A stretch of DNA of 5,360 nt, from positions 1 to 5,360 of the forward strand of contig JAQGJF010001056.1 in the NCBI GenBank assembly GCA_028290765.1. The letters run 5' to 3'. A model generated the notes under the pieces. The model was not told where the DNA came from and ran no database searches. It was given only the letters and a program-made list of their open reading frames with translations. The stretch comes from Tardiphaga sp. (GTDB lineage: Bacteria; Pseudomonadota; Alphaproteobacteria; Rhizobiales; Xanthobacteraceae). The translations under genes and the position numbers were made by a program. Numbering within the stretch: the first letter of the stretch is position 1; every line of letters begins with the position of its first letter. This document shows positions 1 to 5,360 of this stretch, one piece after another.

Positions 1-733
1 TCAGCGAGATCGTGATGGCGACCTTCAGGCTTGCGAACAGATACGGCACCGCCGACGGCCAGCGCAGTTTCGACAGCACCTGCCGCGGCGTCGCCGACCA
101 GGTGCGCATCAAATCGAGCTGCATCGGGTCGGGCGAGCTGAATCCCTTCACCATCCCGATGGTGATCGGAAAGAAACACAGATAGGCCGAGATGATCGAT
201 TTCGGCAGCAGCCCTTGCAGGCCGATGGCGCCCAGCACCACGATGAAGATCGGCGCCAGCGCCAGGATCGGCACCATCTGCGAACAGATGATCCAGGGCA
301 GCAGGCTCTTCTCCAGCACCCGGCTATGCACGATCATCAGCGCCAGTGCTATGCCGAGCAAGGCGCCCAGCACAAAGCCCAGCAGCGTTGCCGAGAACGT
401 GACGGCTGAATGATAGATGAGGCTGCGCGGCGCGTTCGGCGCATAGCCGAACACCGAATCGACAAATGCCGAAATGACCTGATGCGGCGCCGGCAGCAGC
501 GGCCGCTCGGCCGCCATGGTGCCCTGGATCAGCTCCGAGACCGTATAGGGCGTTTCCTCGCGCTCGAAGGCATCGCGTACCAGCGCCATGTTCATCAGCA
601 CGGCAGCGACGTACCAGATGGCGACCAGCGCCAGGGTGATGGTCACGATCGGCGCATAGCACACCACCAGCGGATGACTCCGCCAGGACGACGACGATCC
701 CAACAGTGGGATGCTCATCGCACTATTCATCAT
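1..733 (-). CDS. ABC transporter inner-membrane permease, SsuC/TauC-like (3' end cut off by window)
   Basis: This is the membrane subunit of an ABC importer that would carry a small organic solute through the inner membrane, powered by the ATPase encoded just upstream. I read 244 codons open to the window edge; the family is usually about 260-300 residues, so the C-terminus is missing. The sequence shows a first membrane segment at about residues 24-47, a hydrophilic stretch at about 48-105 that includes RPLLPAPHQVISAF (77-90), then hydrophobic segments at about 108-135, 145-172 and 179-195. The cytoplasmic coupling (EAA-type) loop lies at about 206-232 (LMRTWSATPRQVLSKLRWP), followed by another membrane segment. 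Two adjacent ATGs (731-733 and 728-730) and a third at 716-718 are in frame. A G-rich stretch (GGCGGGG) lies about 7 bases before the first. The start overlaps the ATPase stop by 11 bp, which suggests translational coupling. Substrate unknown; from memory it resembles importers near pyrimidine/hydantoin catabolism genes. Confidence 0.9.
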   Translation of the reverse strand, partial: MMNSAMSIPLLGSSSSWRSHPLVVCYAPIVTITLALVAIWYVAAVLMNMALVRDAFEREETPYTVSELIQGTMAAERPLLPAPHQVISAFVDSVFGYAPNAPRSLIYHSAVTFSATLLGFVLGALLGIALALMIVHSRVLEKSLLPWIICSQMVPILALAPIFIVVLGAIGLQGLLPKSIISAYLCFFPITIGMVKGFSSPDPMQLDLMRTWSATPRQVLSKLRWPSAVPYLFASLKVAITISL

Positions 734-1583
734 AGGAATGCCCCGCCCGCAGCCCGACGCGCACGCGCTGCGCGATTTTCAGGAACTCCGGGGTTTCGCG
801 GATTTCGAGGGTGCGCTGGCGCGGAAAATCGCAGTCGATGATATCGATGATGCGGCCCGGTCGCGGCGACATCACCACGATCCGGGTCGACAGGAACACC
901 GCTTCCGGAATCGAATGGGTGACGAACAGCACCGTCTTTTTGGTTTTGTCCCACAGCTGCAGCAGTTGCTCGTTGAGATGATCGCGCACGATCTCATCCA
1001 GCGCGCCGAACGGCTCGTCCATCAGCAGCAGATGCGGATCGAACGACAACGCCCGGGCGATCGACACCCGCTGCTGCATGCCGCCCGACAACTGCCAGGG
1101 GAATTTCCGCTCGAAACCGGTGAGGTTGACCATCGCCAGATAACGCGCCGCGCGCTGTTGCTGCTCGCTATCGGAAAAACCCATGACCTCGAGCGGCAGC
1201 TTGAGATTCTTCTCGATGGTTCGCCACGGAAACAGCGCCGGCGCCTGGAACACATAGCCATAAGCGCGCGCCAGGCGCGCCTGTTCGGCACTCATGCCGT
1301 TGACCAGCAGGCTGCCCGACGTCGGCTGCTGAAGATCGGCGATCACCCGCAGGATGGTGGTCTTGCCGCAGCCGGAAGGACCGATGAAGGAGACGAACTC
1401 GCCGTCGGCGATCTGCAGGCTGACATTCGACAGCGCATCGACCTTGCCGTCGGCGGTCTCGAAAGTCAGGGAAACATCGCGGACATCGACCGCCAACCGG
1501 CTCGGTACCGTCTCGCCCAGGGTCTCAGCCAAGTTCTCAGCCAAGTTCTTAACCAAGTTCTTGGCATTCGCGAAATTGTTCAT
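723..1583 (-). CDS. ABC transporter ATP-binding protein, SsuB/TauB-like
   Basis: This is the cytoplasmic ATPase of the importer whose permease follows it. Counting from the ATG at 1583 gives 286 residues, normal for the nitrate/sulfonate/taurine class. Visible motifs are Walker A GPSGCGKT (68-75), the Q-loop glutamine at 113 in YVFQAP, signature LSGGMQQR (165-172), Walker B LLLMDEP (185-191, catalytic Glu190), D-loop ALD (194-196) and switch His223 in VTHS. All catalytic residues are present. The reading frame stays open upstream to an ATG at 1757, but those 58 extra codons look unlike the family, and a promoter candidate lies inside them, so I chose 1583. An ATG at 1622 is an alternative, although its GGAG directly abuts the start codon. 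Residues 9-24 are a run of NLxx units encoded by 12-bp tandem repeats, a variable extension ahead of the ABC domain. The first gene of the leftward operon in this window, it is divergent from the molybdenum hydroxylase genes. Substrate unknown. Confidence 0.92.
   Translation of the reverse strand: MNNFANAKNLVKNLAENLAETLGETVPSRLAVDVRDVSLTFETADGKVDALSNVSLQIADGEFVSFIGPSGCGKTTILRVIADLQQPTSGSLLVNGMSAEQARLARAYGYVFQAPALFPWRTIEKNLKLPLEVMGFSDSEQQQRAARYLAMVNLTGFERKFPWQLSGGMQQRVSIARALSFDPHLLLMDEPFGALDEIVRDHLNEQLLQLWDKTKKTVLFVTHSIPEAVFLSTRIVVMSPRPGRIIDIIDCDFPRQRTLEIRETPEFLKIAQRVRVGLRAGHSYDE
1519..1566. repeat. 12-bp tandem repeat inside the ATPase gene start
   Basis: Three near-identical 12-bp units start at 1531, 1543 and 1555 on the plus strand (AAGTTCTCAGCC, AAGTTCTTAACC, AAGTTCTTGGCA). 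A decayed fourth unit lies at 1519-1530 (AGGGTCTCAGCC). Because 12 is a multiple of three, copy-number change would add or remove four residues (NLxx) without shifting the frame of the ATPase read on the minus strand. The repeat lies before the ABC domain proper, where length changes should be tolerated. Confidence 0.8.
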
Positions 1584-1632
1584 GCGCACCGGCTCGAGCA
1601 GAGGGACAGATCGTTTCCGCATCTCCGCAGGG

Positions 1633-1661
1633 AGCGTAGCGTTTGACGAGCCGGGTTTCAA
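1633..1661 (-). promoter_or_regulatory. Candidate sigma70-type promoter for the ABC transporter operon
   Basis: Read on the minus strand, TTGAAA (complement of 1656-1661, five of six to the -35 consensus) is followed after 17 bp by TACGCT (complement of 1633-1638, only three of six to the -10 consensus). Transcription would begin near 1626, giving a leader of about 43 bases before the ATG at 1583. This spacing supports the 1583 start over the 1757 one. The weak -10 makes it tentative; an activator may be needed, or the true promoter may lie elsewhere. Confidence 0.3.
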
Positions 1662-1740
1662 CGATGTCGATACGGCAGCGCCATCTCCGAATATGGTCGA
1701 ACGACGCCGCGAATCGCTCGCCCAATGTTTTGCGCATCCG

Positions 1741-1770
1741 ACGATCATCGTGAACAACGCCGATCATCGG
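1741..1770. promoter_or_regulatory. Paired dyad elements, candidate operator
   Basis: Two 11-bp elements with five-base arms around a single central base lie at 1741-1751 (ACGATCATCGT) and 1760-1770 (CCGATCATCGG). They share the core CGATCATCG, and their centres are 19 bp apart, roughly two helical turns, so two protein dimers could bind close to the same DNA face. They sit between the two outward-facing promoter candidates, more than 50 bp upstream of the rightward -35 box and about 80 bp upstream of the leftward one. That position suits an activator or a shared regulator. No regulator gene is in the window, and the protein family cannot be named. Confidence 0.4.
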
Positions 1771-1822
1771 GGGCGAACATGGCCCTATCGGAATTTCAGA
1801 TGGGCGCATCGGGTAACGATTT

Positions 1823-1851
1823 TTGACTCGTACCGGTGGTCGCCTCATACT
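1823..1851 (+). promoter_or_regulatory. Candidate sigma70-type promoter for the molybdenum hydroxylase operon
   Basis: TTGACT (1823-1828, five of six to the -35 consensus) is followed after exactly 17 bp by CATACT (1846-1851, four of six to the -10 consensus). Transcription would start near 1858, leaving a leader of about 54 bases before the ATG at 1912. It is the best promoter match I see by eye in the intergenic region and is correctly oriented. It has not been compared with a species-specific promoter model. Confidence 0.5.
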
Positions 1852-1911
1852 TTGAGCGCGGCGTTCGTCCACGGCGCATCGACAGTCTTTTGATTCCTGC
1901 ATGCGAGCGCC

Positions 1912-2790
1912 ATGAAGCCTGCTCCGTTCAAATACATCGCCGCAACTTCGCTGGCGCAGGCGCTCGCGCTCAAGGCGGAGCATGGCGACGAGGCCAAATT
2001 TCTGGCCGGCGGCCAGAGCCTGATGCCGGCGATGAATTTCCGCCTGGCGCAGCCTGCAATCCTGATTGATATCAACCGGATCGAGGAACTGGCCGGTATC
2101 CGCCTGGCTACCGGCGGCGGTGCCCATATCGGTGCCCTGACCCGTTACCATCAGCTGGCGCGGGACGCCGGCATGATCCGCGATTTTCCCCTGCTCGGCG
2201 AAACGCTGCCGCACATCGCGCATCCGCAGATCCGCAATCGCGGCACCATTGGCGGCAACCTCTCCCATGCCGATCCGGCCTCGGAGCTCCCGGCAGTCGC
2301 GGTGGCGCTACAGGCCCGCATGCGTCTGCAGACCGCAACGGCCGAACGATGGGTCGCCGCCGCAGATTTCTTTCTCGGCTCGCTGACCACGGACCTTCAA
2401 AGCGACGAGATGCTGACCGAGATCGAATGGCCGTCGTCCCCGCCGCGCACCGGCGCGTGCTTCATGGAGATCGCACGGCGGCGCGGCGATTTTGCCATCG
2501 TCGGCGTCGCCGCCCTGGTGACGCTCGACGAGAATAGCCACTGCAGCCGGATCCGGCTGGCGTTCTGCGGCGTCGGCGAGACGCCTGTCGATGCCACCGC
2601 GGCGGCCGGGCTTCTGATCGGCCGCGAGGTCACTGAACCTGAGATCGCCGAGGTGGCCCACGCCATCCAGCAGATCATCGAACCCGCCGGCAGCGTCCAT
2701 GCTACGGCGGATTATCAGCGCCATATCGCCGGTGTCCTCACCGAACGGGCGCTCATGACGGCCAACCAGCGGGCACGCGATGGACACTGA
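1912..2790 (+). CDS. Molybdenum hydroxylase FAD-binding (medium) subunit, CoxM/XdhB-like
   Basis: This cytoplasmic subunit would bind FAD and pass electrons from the iron-sulfur clusters to an acceptor. It has 292 residues, typical of CoxM-type medium subunits. The FAD-binding fold occupies about residues 1-175. Two diagnostic flavin pyrophosphate loops are visible, AGGQSLMP (32-39) and TIGGN (112-116), the latter within a stretch reading HPQIRNRGTIGGNLSHADPA. The C-terminal domain of the family follows from about 182, starting with the conserved ARRRGDFA (188-195). The ATG at 1912 is secure: an in-frame stop lies at 1891-1893 and no other usual start codon falls between. The ribosome-binding site is weak (GAGCG only). 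It is the first gene of the rightward operon and overlaps the next gene by 11 bp, implying coupled translation and roughly equal subunit supply. Family assignment is firm; the enzyme's substrate is not. Confidence 0.95.
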   Translation: MKPAPFKYIAATSLAQALALKAEHGDEAKFLAGGQSLMPAMNFRLAQPAILIDINRIEELAGIRLATGGGAHIGALTRYHQLARDAGMIRDFPLLGETLPHIAHPQIRNRGTIGGNLSHADPASELPAVAVALQARMRLQTATAERWVAAADFFLGSLTTDLQSDEMLTEIEWPSSPPRTGACFMEIARRRGDFAIVGVAALVTLDENSHCSRIRLAFCGVGETPVDATAAAGLLIGREVTEPEIAEVAHAIQQIIEPAGSVHATADYQRHIAGVLTERALMTANQRARDGH

Positions 2791-3262
2791 CCGTCACGAG
2801 ATCAATGTTGCGGTGAACGGCGTTTCGTATCGGCGCAGCGTCGAATCGCGCCTGCTGCTCAGCGATTTCCTGCGCCACGATCTGGCGCTGGCCGGCACCC
2901 ACGTCGGCTGCGAACATGGCGTCTGTGGCGCCTGTACCGTGCTGCTCGACGGCCTGCCGGTGCGATCCTGCCTGATGCTGGCGGTGCAGGCCGACAACCA
3001 CGACCTGAAGACGGTCGAAGGATTGACCGGCGGCGGCGGCGAATACCATCCGCTGCAGCAGGCGATGCACGACCATCATGGCCTGCAATGCGGCTATTGC
3101 ACGCCGGGCATCCTGATGACCATGACCGCCTTTCTCGATGAGAATTCGGCGCCCACGGAAGACGAGGTGCGCGAGGCGCTGTCCGGCAATCTGTGCCGCT
3201 GCACCGGCTACCAGAACATCGTCGATGCGGTGATGACCGCAGCCGAACGAATGCGGGGCTGA
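2780..3262 (+). CDS. Molybdenum hydroxylase [2Fe-2S] (small) subunit, CoxS/XdhC-like
   Basis: This 160-residue electron-transfer subunit would relay electrons from the Mo centre to FAD through two [2Fe-2S] clusters. The N-terminal plant-ferredoxin-like domain shows the cysteines of the first cluster at 44, 49, 52 and 64 (GCEHGVCGACTVLLDG). The C-terminal four-helix domain carries the second set at 104 and 107 (QCGYCTPG) and at 139 and 141 (NLCRCTGYQNIV). All eight ligands are present, so it looks fully functional. Gln103, just before the first of these cysteines, matches the conserved glutamine that contacts the molybdopterin cytosine dinucleotide side in relatives. Length is normal for CoxS-like proteins. 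No twin-arginine signal is visible at the N-terminus, so a cytoplasmic enzyme is expected. The start overlaps the FAD subunit gene by 11 bp, and the next gene begins 5 bases after its stop. Confidence 0.96.
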   Translation: MDTDRHEINVAVNGVSYRRSVESRLLLSDFLRHDLALAGTHVGCEHGVCGACTVLLDGLPVRSCLMLAVQADNHDLKTVEGLTGGGGEYHPLQQAMHDHHGLQCGYCTPGILMTMTAFLDENSAPTEDEVREALSGNLCRCTGYQNIVDAVMTAAERMRG

Positions 3263-3267
3263 CGCCA

Positions 3268-5360
3268 ATGTCGACGCGCACCTTCGGCCAGCCGGTCAAA
3301 CGCAACGAGGACCGCCGGCTGCTCACCGGACAGGCTCTGTTCATCGACGACGTCGAGCTGCCGGGCATGCTGCATGTCGCGTTCCTGCGCAGCCAGGTCG
3401 CCCACGCCAAAATTCTCAAGGTCGATGTATCGAGGGCGCTGCAGCGGCCGGGCGTCGTCGCCGCCTACACCGCCGGCGATCTCGGCGATTATTGGCGGCC
3501 CGGGCCGCTGCTGGTGCCGCCGCCGCCGATTGCCGGAATGGTTTTCAACGAACGCACCCAGGTGCCGCTGGCCAAGCACAAGATCCGCCATGTCGGCGAG
3601 CCGCTGGTGATCGTGATCGCCGAAAGCCGCTACATCGCCGAGGACGCGCTCGACGACATCGAGGTCGAACTGGAAACGCTGGGCGCCGTGGTCGATCTGG
3701 AAAAGGCGCTCCGCGCCGGATCGCCTTTGGTCCACGACGATCTGGGGTCGAACGTTTCCGCGCATGTGCATCAGGTCAAGGGCAACTACGCCGCCGCCGC
3801 CGCCAAGGCCGACCGCGTCATCAAGCGCCGTTTCCATTATGAGCACGGCATCTCCTCGCCGATCGAGACCCGCGGCGTGGTGGCTCAATGGGATGCTCGC
3901 GCCGGCCAGATGACGGTCTGGGACACCACCCAGGCGCCGGTATTCATCCGCAACGGCCTCGCCGCCATGCTCGGCCTCAACGAGCGCCAAGTCCGCGTCA
4001 TCGCGCCGTTCGTCGGTGGCGGCTTCGGCCCCAAGATCATGATGTTCTATCCCGAGGAGGTGCTGCTTCCCTGGGTCTCGATGAAGCTGAACCGGCCACT
4101 GAAATGGATCGAGGACCGGCTCGAGCATTTCTTTGCCACCACCCACGAGCGCGGCCAGATCCACGATGCCGAGATCGCGCTGACCGCCGATGGCAAGATC
4201 CTCGGCGTCAAGGACGTGTTCCTGCACGACGGCGGCGCTTACGATCCGTATGGGCTGACGGTCCCGATCAACAGCCAGTGCACCCTGCTCGGCCCCTATG
4301 TGGTGCCGGCCTATGACTCGACCTTCACCGCCGTGTTCACCAATTTGCCGATCGTCACGCCCTATCGCGGCGCCGGGCGCCAGCACGGCGTATTCGTGAT
4401 GGAGCGGTTGCTGGACCTCGCGGCGCATGAATTGAACATCGATCGCACCGAAATCCGGCGGCGTAATTTGATTCCGCCGGACGCCTTTCCCTACAACAAC
4501 GCCATCATCTTCCAAGATTTTGCGCCGCTGCAATACGACAGCGGCAATTACGAACCGGTGCTCGACATGGCGCTCGACGCCATCGGCTATGGGTCCTTCA
4601 AGGAGGAGCAGACCAGCGCGCGCGCCGAGGGCCGCCATCTCGGCATTGGCGTCGTCTGTTATGTCGAAGGCACCGGAATCGGCCCCTATGAAGGCGCCAA
4701 GGTCCAGGTGCAATCCAACGGCAAGGTCTCGATCGCCACCGGCATCGGCACCCAGGGCCAAGGCCATTTCACCAGCTTTGCGCAAATCGCCGCCGAGCAG
4801 CTCGGGGTTGAGGTCACCGACGTCGACGTCGTGACCGGCGATACCGATCAGTTCTATTGGGGCGCCGGCACCTTCGCCAGCCGCGGCGCGGTGGTCGCCG
4901 GCAACGCCGTCAACGAGGCCTCGAAAGTGGTGCGCAAGAAGGCGCTGAAACTGGCGAGCGACCTGTTCGAATGCGCCGAGGAGGATCTGGTCGTCGCCGA
5001 CGGCAAGGTCTCGATCGTCGGCATCCCTGAGAAATTCGTCACGCTCGGCGACCTCGCCCGGCAGGCCAATCCGATGCGCGGCGCGGTCAAGCCCGGCACC
5101 GAGCCCGGGCTCGAATCGACGCAATATTTCGGACCGCCCAGCGGCGCCACCGCCAACGGCGTTCATGCCATCATCGTCGAGATCGATCCGCGGACGTTCG
5201 ATCTCAAGATCCTGAAATATGTCGTGGTGCACGACTGCGGCACCGTGATCAATCCGATGATCCTGGCCGGCCAGATCCATGGCGGCGTGGCGCAGGGCAT
5301 CGGCAATGCGTTCTACGAAAAACTGGTGTTCGACGACCAGGGCCAGTTACTGAACGCCTC
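3268..5360 (+). CDS. Molybdenum hydroxylase molybdopterin-binding (large) subunit, form II CoxL-like (3' end cut off)
   Basis: This catalytic subunit would hold the Mo-pterin cofactor and hydroxylate the substrate with water-derived oxygen. I read 697 codons to the window edge without a stop; relatives have about 770-800 residues. The N-terminal hammerhead domain begins with DRRLLTG (15-21) and spans roughly 15-125. Cofactor and active-site loops seen are GGGFGPK (250-256), PYRGAGR (365-371), GIGTQGQGH (492-500), GAGTFASRG (532-540), DCGTVINP (656-663) and GQIHGGVAQGIG (668-679). The catalytic glutamate, in a GxGE-type motif near the C-terminus in this family, should lie just beyond the window and cannot be checked. 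The active-site loop is of the AYRGAGR 'form II' type and lacks the cysteine of the AYxCSFR loop of true CO dehydrogenase, so CO is unlikely to be the main substrate. A GGGG stretch lies about 10 bases before the ATG. Alternatives include nicotinate, purine, quinoline-type or aldehyde substrates. Confidence 0.93.
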   Translation, partial: MSTRTFGQPVKRNEDRRLLTGQALFIDDVELPGMLHVAFLRSQVAHAKILKVDVSRALQRPGVVAAYTAGDLGDYWRPGPLLVPPPPIAGMVFNERTQVPLAKHKIRHVGEPLVIVIAESRYIAEDALDDIEVELETLGAVVDLEKALRAGSPLVHDDLGSNVSAHVHQVKGNYAAAAAKADRVIKRRFHYEHGISSPIETRGVVAQWDARAGQMTVWDTTQAPVFIRNGLAAMLGLNERQVRVIAPFVGGGFGPKIMMFYPEEVLLPWVSMKLNRPLKWIEDRLEHFFATTHERGQIHDAEIALTADGKILGVKDVFLHDGGAYDPYGLTVPINSQCTLLGPYVVPAYDSTFTAVFTNLPIVTPYRGAGRQHGVFVMERLLDLAAHELNIDRTEIRRRNLIPPDAFPYNNAIIFQDFAPLQYDSGNYEPVLDMALDAIGYGSFKEEQTSARAEGRHLGIGVVCYVEGTGIGPYEGAKVQVQSNGKVSIATGIGTQGQGHFTSFAQIAAEQLGVEVTDVDVVTGDTDQFYWGAGTFASRGAVVAGNAVNEASKVVRKKALKLASDLFECAEEDLVVADGKVSIVGIPEKFVTLGDLARQANPMRGAVKPGTEPGLESTQYFGPPSGATANGVHAIIVEIDPRTFDLKILKYVVVHDCGTVINPMILAGQIHGGVAQGIGNAFYEKLVFDDQGQLLNA

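Larger units (their letters stand above)
1584..1911. other. Divergent intergenic control region
   Basis: This 328-bp stretch separates the start codons of the leftward transporter operon and the rightward hydroxylase operon. I find no convincing gene in it: frames that cross it are extensions or antisense readings of the flanking genes and show no recognisable domain. It holds a promoter candidate for each direction and a pair of dyad elements between them, so it is most simply read as a shared regulatory region. No tRNA, terminator hairpin with U-tract or riboswitch-like fold was recognised by eye. Confidence 0.75.

Noticed and set aside
324..662. A 112-codon minus-strand frame within the permease gene
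   Set aside because: It is out of frame with the permease, whose longer frame from 733 gives clear membrane segments and a coupling loop. The alternative product has no family features.
711..1646. A 311-codon open frame on the plus strand over the ATPase gene
   Set aside because: It is the antisense shadow of the ATPase, whose Walker A, signature, Walker B and H-loop motifs lie on the minus strand. The plus-strand product is low-complexity and Arg/His/Gln-rich.
1771..1785. GGGC-N7-GCCC inverted repeat as a transcription terminator
   Set aside because: The stem is only four pairs, has no following T-run on either strand, and lies upstream of both operons where no transcript should end.
1354..1893. 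A 179-codon plus-strand frame crossing the intergenic region
   Set aside because: It starts antisense to the ATPase Walker A region and runs across the control region without a recognisable domain or ribosome-binding site.
1549..2268. A 239-codon minus-strand frame spanning the intergenic region and the FAD subunit gene
   Set aside because: Most of it is antisense to a well-supported gene, and the translation has the Arg/Gln/Asp-rich look of a GC-rich shadow frame.
3208..5280. A 690-codon open frame on the minus strand, antisense to the large subunit gene
   Set aside because: Its frame follows the strong third-position G/C bias of the sense gene, which removes antisense stops. The translation is rich in Asp, His, Gly and Arg with no recognisable domain, while the plus-strand frame has all family motifs.
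3268..5360. Labelling the operon as aerobic CO dehydrogenase (coxMSL)
   Set aside because: The large subunit has PYRGAGR in place of the Cys-containing AYxCSFR loop that marks true CO dehydrogenase. Gene order alone does not justify the cox names.

Overview
The window is high-GC and densely coding, with short overlaps between genes and strong G/C preference at third codon positions. This fits an alphaproteobacterium of the Bradyrhizobium/Rhodopseudomonas type. That placement is inferred from composition and protein style, not from a marker gene.

Two divergent operons face away from a control region of about 330 bp (1584-1911). Leftward, on the minus strand, lie an ABC importer ATPase (1583-723) and, overlapping its stop by 11 bp, an inner-membrane permease (733 to the window edge, cut off). 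Both belong to the SsuBC/TauBC/ThiXYZ-like importer class. Rightward, on the plus strand, are three genes for a molybdenum hydroxylase of the xanthine dehydrogenase/CO dehydrogenase family: an FAD subunit (1912-2790), a [2Fe-2S] subunit (2780-3262) and a molybdopterin subunit (3268 to the window edge, cut off before its catalytic glutamate).

The three subunits would form an (alpha-beta-gamma)2 enzyme. Electrons from substrate hydroxylation at the Mo centre would pass through two [2Fe-2S] clusters to FAD. The large subunit carries a PYRGAGR loop, of the 'form II' CoxL-like type, and not the Cys-bearing loop of true CO dehydrogenase. It is therefore probably a hydroxylase of an organic substrate. 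From memory, the permease and ATPase resemble importers found next to pyrimidine/hydantoin catabolism genes in Rhizobiales. This makes uptake plus hydroxylation of an N-heterocycle or nucleobase-like compound the best working idea, but the substrate is not shown by the sequence.

The control region contains a good sigma70-type promoter candidate for the hydroxylase operon, a weaker one for the transporter operon, and between them two 11-bp dyads sharing the core CGATCATCG with centres 19 bp apart, a candidate operator. No RNA genes, mobile elements, CRISPR arrays or terminators were seen. The window does not show a wholly new system. The most interesting points are the unassigned transporter-hydroxylase pairing, the mix of CO-dehydrogenase-like gene order with a form II active site, the paired operator-like dyads, and a 12-bp tandem repeat at the start of the ATPase gene.
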